Positions 7,492 through 13,250 of a DNA stretch of 13,250 nt are shown here, piece by piece; positions within the stretch are counted from its first letter, which is position 1; each line of letters opens with the position of its first letter. A program made the position numbers and the translations under genes. Source of the stretch: an uncultured Lachnospiraceae bacterium (lineage in GTDB: Bacteria; Bacillota; Clostridia; Lachnospirales; Lachnospiraceae); contig CADCQU010000271.1 of NCBI GenBank assembly GCA_902803635.1, positions 1-13,250 of the forward strand. Direction: 5' to 3'. Below the pieces are notes generated by a model. That model did not search any database. It worked only from the letters and a program-made list of their open reading frames with translations, and was not told where the DNA came from.

Positions 7492-7581
7492 TTTTTCTTC
7501 ATTTCTTTGTTCGTTTGTAGATGACAGCCTGCATGGTTTGGCTCCCGGAAGAAACAAATCATTTTTTTATAAGGAGTAGTT
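7492..7581 (+). other. Short leader of miaB
   Basis: These 90 nt between repeat copy 2 and miaB hold no gene I can support. They are T-rich at the start and end (ATTTTTTTAT) and contain the miaB ribosome site AAGGAG at 7571-7576. No clear promoter pair was found, although a promoter is expected if copy 2 terminates upstream transcription. Confidence 0.3.
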
Positions 7582-9069
7582 ATGGTTGCAAAGGAAATGA
7601 CCGAACGGCAGATGGAGTACCTGGAGAAGGCGAGGGAGGCCGCCGTGGCGTTCGCGGAGCGTCTTGGCCATGCCCCGAAATCGTACGTGGAGACGTTCGG
7701 CTGCCAGATGAACGCCCGTGACTCGGAGAAGCTTCGTGGCATCCTTCTTTCGGCCGGCTTTACGGATACGGAGGAGGAGAGCGAGGCGGACCTCGTGCTC
7801 TACAACACCTGCACAGTGCGGGACAACGCGGACCAGCATGTCTACGGACGACTCGGACGGCTGGGCGGCAACCGGAAAAACCATCCGGAGCGCATCGTCG
7901 GGCTCTGCGGGTGCCTCATGCAGGAACCGCACGCGGTCGAGAAGATTAAAAAGAGCTATCCCTTTGTCAACCTTGTCTTCGGAACGCACAATCTTTATGC
8001 TTTCCCGGAGCTTCTTTTCCGCGCCTTGACCGAGCCAAAACGTGTCTTTGCCATTGAGACGAAGACCACGGTTCTTCCCGAATCTCTTCCAGTAGCCCGC
8101 AAGCACGGCTTCAAATCGGGCGTCAACATCATGTATGGTTGCGACAATTTCTGTACCTACTGCATCGTGCCCTACGTGCGCGGGCGGGAGGTGAGCCGTG
8201 AACCGGAGGACATCCTTGCGGAAATCGAGCATCTGGCGGCGGACGGCGTTAAGGAAATCATGCTTCTGGGTCAGAACGTCAATTCCTACGGGAAGGGGCT
8301 GGCCCTTCCGGCGACCTTTGCCGGGCTTCTTCGCCGCGTCTGCCGCGTCGAGGGCATCGAGCGCGTTCGTTTCATGACCTCGCACCCGAAGGATCTCTCG
8401 GACGATCTTATTATTGCGATGGCCGAGGAGGAAAAGCTCTGTCCGCATTTGCATCTGCCGGTGCAGAGCGGAAGCGACCGCCTTTTAAAGAAAATGAACC
8501 GGCATTATGACCGGGCGCACTATCTCGGGCTTGTGGAGAAAATACGGGCTGCGGTTCCGGCCATTTCCCTCACGACGGACATCATCGTGGGCTTCCCCGG
8601 CGAGACGGAGGAGGATTTTGGGGACACGCTCTCGCTCATCCGCGAGGTGGGCTTTGACAGTGCGTTTACCTTTATCTACTCGAAGCGCACCGGGACGCCG
8701 GCGGCGGGCTATCCCGACCAGGTGCCGGACGAGGTCGCCCATGCGCGGTTCGACCGCCTCCTTGAAGCCGTGAAGGCCGGGGCGGAAGAGCGGTGCGGGC
8801 GGTTTGCGGGGCAGGAGATGGACATCCTGGTGGAGGAGGAGAACCGCCAGCAAGGGTACGTCACCGGGAGGACCCCGCACAACATCGTCGTGCATTTGCC
8901 GGGTTCGAAAGAAGATATCGGGCAGATTGTCCGCGCCCGTCTCACCGACCCGCGAGGCTTCTACTACTTCGCGGAGAGGGTAATGAATTCCAAATGTACG
9001 GTTGACTCAAAAAGTATCGCTTTCTGTCATTCTGAGGAGCAACGCGACGAAGAATCCCGTCAACTGTAG
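7582..9069 (+). CDS. miaB: tRNA-2-methylthio-N6-(dimethylallyl)adenosine synthase MiaB with repeat-derived tail
   Basis: This radical-SAM methylthiotransferase adds a methylthio group to i6A37 of tRNAs reading UNN codons. Domain order is normal. The N-terminal UPF0004 domain has cluster ligands C41 (ETFGCQMN), C77 (NTCTV) and C111 (CGC). The radical-SAM domain has C187-x3-C191-x2-C194 (GCDNFCTYC). A TRAM RNA-binding domain ends near residue 467 (FYYFAERV). The ATG at 7582 has AAGGAG 5 nt upstream. The protein is 495 residues, longer than usual at the C-terminus. The final 14 residues (CHSEEQRDEESRQL) and the stop codon are encoded by a half copy of the palindromic repeat starting at 9025, so the native end appears to have been replaced or extended. 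The enzyme core is intact and activity is expected. mutS follows after 89 nt. Confidence 0.96.
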   Translation: MVAKEMTERQMEYLEKAREAAVAFAERLGHAPKSYVETFGCQMNARDSEKLRGILLSAGFTDTEEESEADLVLYNTCTVRDNADQHVYGRLGRLGGNRKNHPERIVGLCGCLMQEPHAVEKIKKSYPFVNLVFGTHNLYAFPELLFRALTEPKRVFAIETKTTVLPESLPVARKHGFKSGVNIMYGCDNFCTYCIVPYVRGREVSREPEDILAEIEHLAADGVKEIMLLGQNVNSYGKGLALPATFAGLLRRVCRVEGIERVRFMTSHPKDLSDDLIIAMAEEEKLCPHLHLPVQSGSDRLLKKMNRHYDRAHYLGLVEKIRAAVPAISLTTDIIVGFPGETEEDFGDTLSLIREVGFDSAFTFIYSKRTGTPAAGYPDQVPDEVAHARFDRLLEAVKAGAEERCGRFAGQEMDILVEEENRQQGYVTGRTPHNIVVHLPGSKEDIGQIVRARLTDPRGFYYFAERVMNSKCTVDSKSIAFCHSEEQRDEESRQL

Positions 9070-9078
9070 CGAAAAATT
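9025..9078 (-). repeat. Palindromic repeat, half copy 3, overlapping the miaB 3' end
   Basis: TGTCATTCTGAGGAGC and the following bases match the reverse complement of the right half of copy 1 (2654 back to about 2601) at about 49 of 54 positions by hand alignment. Similarity stops near the centre of the palindrome, so only one arm plus the loop is present. It lies in the miaB reading frame and supplies its stop codon, TAG at 9067-9069. Confidence 0.85.
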
Positions 9079-9158
9079 AAAGGAGACGGCGTGTAGATGC
9101 ATTGAACCTGTATGTTTAACCGTGCAGCTCGAATTATTTATATAGGAGGTTTCGGCAA
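9070..9158 (+). other. 89-nt miaB-mutS gap
   Basis: The gap begins with the end of the half repeat. A ribosome-site-like AAAGGAG at 9079-9085 has no usable start codon after it, since GTG is followed directly by TAG. The true mutS ribosome site AGGAGGT is at 9144-9150. No terminator is seen, so miaB and mutS are probably co-transcribed. Confidence 0.5.
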
Positions 9159-11804
9159 ATGGCTCTCTCGCCGATGATGCAGGAATACAGGAAGGTCAAG
9201 GAGGAGTACCCGGACTGCGTGCTCCTCTACCGTGTCGGGGACTTCTACGAAATGTTCTTCGAGGACGCCATCCATGTCTCGAAGCTTCTTGAACTGACCC
9301 TCACGGGGAAGGAATGCGGCCTTCCGGAGCGGGCGCCGATGTGCGGCGTCCCCCACCATGCCCTCGACACCTATGTCTCACGGCTTATTCAAAAAGGCGA
9401 GAAGGTGGCCATCTGCGACCAGGTGGAGGATCCAAAGCTTGCGAAGGGCCTGGTCAAGCGTGAGGTTACTCGTGTCGTGACCCCCGGCACCAACACCGAG
9501 GTCGCGGCCGGCGACGAGTCCTCCAACAACTACCTGGTCACCATCGTCTGTACCGAGGAACGCGCGGGCCTTGCCGCCTGCGACCTCGCGACCGGGGAAT
9601 TCCTGCTCACGGAGGTTGACAGCATCCCGAAACTCCGCGATGAAATCACCCGGTATAATCCTGCAGAGCTTCTCTGCAGCGAGTCCTTCCTCATCTGCGG
9701 AATCGATATCGACGAGCTCCGCGACCAACGGCACATCCTCATCGAGCCGCTGCCCGCAAGCGCCATCGCCGATGCCTACTGCCAAAGGCTCCTGCTTGAT
9801 CACTTCCACGTGGCCTCCCTCGACGGTCTTGGGCTGGGCGACTTTTCCCTTGCCGTCAACGCCGCCGGAGCCCTCCTGTCCTATCTTTTTGAGACGCAGA
9901 AGACCGATCTTGCCCACATCACGACCGTAAAGCCCTACCGGAGCGGCAGCTACATGGTCCTCGACGGGGCGACCATCCGCAACCTTGAGCTCATCGAGAC
10001 CCTCCGCGAAAAGGAGAAGCGCGGCTCCCTCTTCTGGGTGCTCGATCGCACGAAGACCGCGATGGGCGCGCGCAAGCTCCGGGCCTTCATCGAGCAGCCG
10101 CTGCTCCACAAGGAAGAAATCGAAAAACGCCTCGATGCCATCGACGCTCTTCTTTCCCACGAGATCACGCTCGAAGAGCTGCGCGAATATTTGTCGCCCG
10201 TCTACGACCTCGAACGCCTGGCCGCCCGCGTAAGCTTCCGCACGGCCAACCCTCGCGACCTCATAGCCCTCCGCAACTCTCTGCAAATGCTCCCGCACAT
10301 CAAAAATCTGCTGGACGAGCTCCCGGCGGAGATATTTGTCGATTATTTCAACAATTTCGACGACTTGGAGGATATTGCAAATGTATTGCAGGCCGCCATC
10401 GTGGACGAGCCACCGCTCGCGATGAAGGAAGGAGGCATCCTCCGCGACGGCTACAATGCGGACGTCGACGAGTACCGGCGGGCGCGAACCGAGGGCAAGC
10501 AGTGGCTTGCTGAGCTGGAGGCCCGTGAGCGGGAGAAGACAGGCATCCATACCCTCAAGGTGAAGTTCAACCGCGTTTTCGGCTACTGCATCGAGGTGTC
10601 CAAGTCCTTTATGAATGCCGTTCCATCGGAATATATCCGCAAGCAGACCCTGACAAATGGCGAGCGCTACACGACGCCGGAGCTGAAGGAGCTGGAGGAC
10701 AAGATTCTCGGGGCCGAGGATAAATTGCAGGGGCTGGAGTACGAGATTTTCAGCGGCATCCGTGAGGACATCCGCAACAACATTGCCCGGCTTCAGGAAA
10801 CGGCAAATGCGGTTGCGGAGATTGATGCGCTGGCCTCGCTGGCGGACGTCGCGCGGCGGCAGCATTTTGTACGCCCGCAAATAACAAATGATGGGGGCAT
10901 CGAGATTAAGGACGGTCGTCACCCGGTCGTCGAAAAAATGCTCGGAAACGACCTTTTCGTGCCAAATGACACGAGCCTCAATACGAAAAAGCGGCGGATT
11001 GCGGTCATCACCGGGCCGAACATGGCCGGAAAATCGACCTATATGCGCCAGACGGCATTGATTGTTCTCATGGCCCAGATGGGTAGCTTCGTCCCCGCAA
11101 AAAGTGCCAGCATCGGTCTCGTGGACCGGATTTTCACGCGGGTGGGTGCCTCGGACGACCTCGCCTCGGGACAGAGCACCTTCATGGTGGAAATGACGGA
11201 GGTGGCCAACATCCTGCGGAACGCGACGGCGAGGAGCCTTCTCATCCTTGATGAGATCGGGCGCGGAACCTCGACCTTCGACGGACTTTCGATTGCCTGG
11301 GCCGTGATCGAGTATATCGCGGATAAGCGCATCATGGGTGCGCGGACGCTCTTTGCCACGCATTACCACGAACTGACCGAGCTCGAAGGCAAGCTGGACG
11401 GGGTCAACAACTACTGCATCGCCGTGAAGGAAAAGGAGGATGGCATCGTCTTCCTCCGGAAGATCATCCGCGGCGGGGCGGACAAGAGCTACGGCGTGCA
11501 GGTAGCCCGGCTCGCGGGAGTCCCCGAAGCCGTCCTCGCCCGGGCGGAGCATTTGTCAGCGGAATTATCCAAGGCGGACATCACGGCCGCCATCGAGACC
11601 CTGACCGGCCCCGGCCCGAAGCGGGAGAAAAAGGCGGCCATGGACGAGGTGGACCTCTCCCAGATGACCTTCTTCGACGCCGCCCGCGACGAGGACATCC
11701 TCAAGGAACTCGTGGACATGGAAATCACCGCCATGACCCCCATCGAGGCCCTAAACGAACTCTACCGGCTTCAGAACAAGCTAAAGAACCGGTATAAGGC
11801 ATAA
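9159..11804 (+). CDS. mutS: DNA mismatch repair protein MutS
   Basis: This 881-residue protein is full length for MutS1. It recognises mispairs and small loops and recruits MutL in an ATP-dependent way. The mismatch-reading motif is GDFYE with F29 and E31. Connector, lever and clamp regions follow through about residue 600. The ATPase domain has Walker A GPNMAGKST at 619-627, the Walker B region LLILDEIGRGTSTFDG at about 694-709, and FATHYHEL near 731-738. The C-terminal part (about 790-881) includes the usual helix-rich tail, ending ELYRLQNKLKNRYKA. The ATG at 9159 has AGGAGGT 8 nt upstream. No frameshift or missing key residue is seen. mutL follows after 181 nt that hold a multi-hairpin repeat; a 14-nt direct repeat spans the stop codon region. 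Confidence 0.98.
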   Translation: MALSPMMQEYRKVKEEYPDCVLLYRVGDFYEMFFEDAIHVSKLLELTLTGKECGLPERAPMCGVPHHALDTYVSRLIQKGEKVAICDQVEDPKLAKGLVKREVTRVVTPGTNTEVAAGDESSNNYLVTIVCTEERAGLAACDLATGEFLLTEVDSIPKLRDEITRYNPAELLCSESFLICGIDIDELRDQRHILIEPLPASAIADAYCQRLLLDHFHVASLDGLGLGDFSLAVNAAGALLSYLFETQKTDLAHITTVKPYRSGSYMVLDGATIRNLELIETLREKEKRGSLFWVLDRTKTAMGARKLRAFIEQPLLHKEEIEKRLDAIDALLSHEITLEELREYLSPVYDLERLAARVSFRTANPRDLIALRNSLQMLPHIKNLLDELPAEIFVDYFNNFDDLEDIANVLQAAIVDEPPLAMKEGGILRDGYNADVDEYRRARTEGKQWLAELEAREREKTGIHTLKVKFNRVFGYCIEVSKSFMNAVPSEYIRKQTLTNGERYTTPELKELEDKILGAEDKLQGLEYEIFSGIREDIRNNIARLQETANAVAEIDALASLADVARRQHFVRPQITNDGGIEIKDGRHPVVEKMLGNDLFVPNDTSLNTKKRRIAVITGPNMAGKSTYMRQTALIVLMAQMGSFVPAKSASIGLVDRIFTRVGASDDLASGQSTFMVEMTEVANILRNATARSLLILDEIGRGTSTFDGLSIAWAVIEYIADKRIMGARTLFATHYHELTELEGKLDGVNNYCIAVKEKEDGIVFLRKIIRGGADKSYGVQVARLAGVPEAVLARAEHLSAELSKADITAAIETLTGPGPKREKKAAMDEVDLSQMTFFDAARDEDILKELVDMEITAMTPIEALNELYRLQNKLKNRYKA

Positions 11805-11835
11805 AACGAAGAATCATTATGAGGCATAAAACGAA
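11797..11835 (+). repeat. 14-nt direct repeat across the mutS stop
   Basis: AGGCATAAAACGAA occurs at 11797-11810 and again at 11822-11835, a 25-nt period. The first copy includes the mutS stop codon TAA. This looks like a small local duplication of the mutS 3' end, or a flank duplicated near the insertion of the following repeat. Confidence 0.85.
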
Positions 11836-11852
11836 TGCCCCGTGTTGGAAAT

Positions 11853-11941
11853 CTGTCAGCGAAGACAGTGAAGGGGAGAATCTTGGCTCCCCCTCAGGGG
11901 GAGCTGTCGGCGAAGCCGACTGAGAGGGGGTTCTTGGCTCT
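11853..11941. repeat. Multi-hairpin interspersed repeat between mutS and mutL (second family)
   Basis: Two related half-units lie in tandem about 51 nt apart: 11853 onward (CTGTCAGCGAAGACAG, then GGGGAGAATCTTGGCTC) and 11904 onward (CTGTCGGCGAAGCCGAC, then GGGGGTTCTTGGCTC). Three stem-loops are packed together: CTGTC/GACAG at 11853-11868, GCTCCCCCT/AGGGGGAGC at 11886-11904, and GTCGGC/GCCGAC at 11906-11920. It has no coding capacity that I trust. It resembles, from memory, short CTCCCCCTCAGGGGGAG-type repeats scattered in gut Clostridia genomes. It would sit in the mutS-mutL transcript and may influence RNA stability or read-through. Confidence 0.8.
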
Positions 11942-11985
11942 CACTTTTTGAGGGAGTTAACAACGAAACTGAAGGAGAGGATTCC

Positions 11986-13250
11986 ATGAGCGAAATCCAA
12001 ATTCTTGACCAGAGTACAATAGATAAGATTGCCGCCGGCGAGGTTGTCGAGCGTCCCTCTTCGATTGCAAAGGAACTGGTGGAAAATGCCCTCGACGCGG
12101 GGGCGACCCGCATCACGGTGGAAATCCGCGACGGGGGAATCCGTCTTCTCCGCGTCACCGACAACGGCAAAGGAATCCCCTCCGACGAGGTGCGCCTGGC
12201 CTTCCTTCGCCACGCGACCTCTAAGCTTCGTTCAGTCGGAGATTTCGGGACGCTTCGGACCCTGGGCTTTCGCGGCGAGGCCTTGTCCAGCATCGCTGCG
12301 GTGAGCCGCGTGGAAATGATCACAAAACGTCCTGGAGAACTCACCGGAACCCGCTACTGCATCGAGGGCGGGCGCGAGCGCCTCTTCGAGGAGGTCGGTG
12401 CCCCGGACGGGACCACCATCCTTGTACGTGACATTTTCTACAACACGCCGGCAAGAGGCAAATTCCTCAAGACCGCCCAGACCGAGGCCGCCCACGTTGG
12501 GTCCTTCGTTGAAAAGCTGGCTCTGGCAAAACCCGAGGTGGCTTTTGAATTCATCTCCAACGGAGAATCAAAGCTCGTAACTACCGGAACCGGGAATCTG
12601 AAGGATGTCATTTACCATGTGTATGGGCGGGAGGCGGCTGCAGAGCTAATCAATCTTGACGCCGGTGAGGCAGACCTCCATATCGGCGGCGTCCTCGCGC
12701 GGCCGGCCATTTGCCGTTCCAGCCGGAATTTTGAGAATTATTTCGTGAACGGGCGTTACGTGAAGAGCCGCATCATCGCGGCCGCCATCGAGGATGGCTA
12801 CGGGACGATGCTGATGAAGCATATGTACCCGTTCACCTGTCTGTTTTTAGATTTAAAAGGCACAAATGTCGATGTGAACGTGCATCCGACAAAGATGGAG
12901 GTACGCTTCTCCGACGAGAAGGGAGTCTACCGGGCCGTCAAGGAGGCCGTCGAGAACGCCCTCCGCGGGCAGGAGATGATCGTGCACTCCATGTTGACGC
13001 AGGAAAAAGTCAATCCCCAAAAAGCCGCCCGCTACAACAACCCGGCTCCCTTCGAAACCACAGCCATCCGCGAGCGGGAGAGCAGCTACGGAAGCGTTCC
13101 CGCCTGTCATCCTGAGCGAAGCGAAGGATCCCGGCAACCATCCGCGAACAGCGCCTCAGCCGGCATTCCAGACGCTCCCGCCCGTCATCCTGAGCGAAGC
13201 GAAGAATCCCGGCAGCCGTCCGCGAACAACGCCTCAGCCGGCATCCCGGA
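11986..13250 (+). CDS. mutL: DNA mismatch repair protein MutL, partial (runs off the window)
   Basis: This GHKL-family ATPase couples MutS to downstream repair steps; 421 complete codons are visible and the C-terminal dimerisation (and possibly endonuclease) domain lies beyond the window. The start ATG at 11986 has AAGGAGAGG 5 nt upstream. N-terminal motifs are complete: AAGEVVERP (16-24), KELVENALDAG with catalytic E33 and N34, DNGKGI (59-64), RHATSK (75-80) and GFRGEAL (94-100). The second subdomain continues to about residue 335 (NVHPTKMEVRF). From residue 371 the linker consists of a 26-residue tandem repeat (two units seen) that begins with a CHPERSE-type peptide from the palindromic repeat family. 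The frame stays open to the last base. This tail is unlike normal MutL linkers in origin, but lies in a region known to tolerate variation. Confidence 0.96.
   Translation, partial: MSEIQILDQSTIDKIAAGEVVERPSSIAKELVENALDAGATRITVEIRDGGIRLLRVTDNGKGIPSDEVRLAFLRHATSKLRSVGDFGTLRTLGFRGEALSSIAAVSRVEMITKRPGELTGTRYCIEGGRERLFEEVGAPDGTTILVRDIFYNTPARGKFLKTAQTEAAHVGSFVEKLALAKPEVAFEFISNGESKLVTTGTGNLKDVIYHVYGREAAAELINLDAGEADLHIGGVLARPAICRSSRNFENYFVNGRYVKSRIIAAAIEDGYGTMLMKHMYPFTCLFLDLKGTNVDVNVHPTKMEVRFSDEKGVYRAVKEAVENALRGQEMIVHSMLTQEKVNPQKAARYNNPAPFETTAIRERESSYGSVPACHPERSEGSRQPSANSASAGIPDAPARHPERSEESRQPSANNASAGIP
13096..13250 (+). repeat. 78-bp in-frame tandem repeat in the mutL linker, with embedded palindromic-repeat arms
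   Basis: Unit 1 spans 13096-13173 and unit 2 starts at 13174 and is cut one base short by the window end. The period is 78 bp, or 26 codons. By hand the two units differ at 8 of 77 positions, four of them silent. Each holds a near-identical arm of the interspersed palindrome (GTCATCCTGAGCGAAGCGAA at 13106-13125 and 13184-13203, each continuing RGATCCCGG). The remaining ~48 bp encode QPSAN-(S/N)-ASAGIPD. The number of units cannot be determined here. Confidence 0.93.

Noticed and set aside
7521..7721. Small + strand open frame before and into miaB
   Set aside because: It overlaps the miaB start in another frame, includes its ribosome site and shows no recognisable product.
9378..11552. 724-codon open frame on the - strand opposite mutS
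   Set aside because: It is entirely inside mutS, which has all its motifs; there is no independent evidence for it.
13096..13250. CRISPR-like array
   Set aside because: The two units are near-identical along their whole 78 bp and in frame with mutL, so there are no variable spacers.

Overview
The window is a single-direction (+ strand) stretch of a Firmicutes chromosome. It is most likely a fairly GC-rich member of Clostridia of the Lachnospiraceae/Oscillospiraceae type. The evidence is strong AGGAGG-type ribosome sites, a bifurcating NfnAB pair, the phoH-ybeY pair, a YerB-like DUF3048 lipoprotein, and the miaB-mutS-mutL order. Coding DNA is GC-rich (roughly 58% by eye), while the first 120 bases are very AT-rich. 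This taxonomic placement is inference; there is no rRNA or other direct marker here.

Layout: (1) 168-2470, nfnA-nfnB, a two-gene operon with 1-nt overlap, ended by a clear rho-independent terminator. (2) 2570-2654, a palindromic repeat, followed by rlmH (2708-3187). (3) phoH and ybeY (3385-4928), an RNA/ribosome-maintenance pair. (4) A DUF3048 lipoprotein (5153-6520) and, 3 nt later, proB (6524-7399), followed by a second palindromic repeat that doubles as a plausible terminator. (5) miaB (7582-9069), mutS (9159-11804) and mutL (11986 to beyond the window end): tRNA modification plus mismatch repair. No gene-free gap exceeds 300 bases.

All the genes look like core housekeeping genes. The NfnAB complex balances NADH, NADPH and ferredoxin pools. 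RlmH, YbeY, PhoH and MiaB act on rRNA, tRNA or other RNA. MutS and MutL form the mismatch-repair core. ProB starts proline synthesis.

The unusual content is non-genic. A short palindromic repeat (arms beginning TGTCATTCTGAG) occurs as two near-complete intergenic copies. A half copy supplies the last 14 codons and the stop of miaB. Two further half copies lie inside a 26-codon in-frame tandem repeat in the linker of mutL. A second, unrelated multi-hairpin repeat sits between mutS and mutL. Finally, the short word CAAATG (mostly GCAAATG) is strikingly over-represented on both strands, in several reading frames and in gaps, which suggests an iterated DNA word of unknown role.
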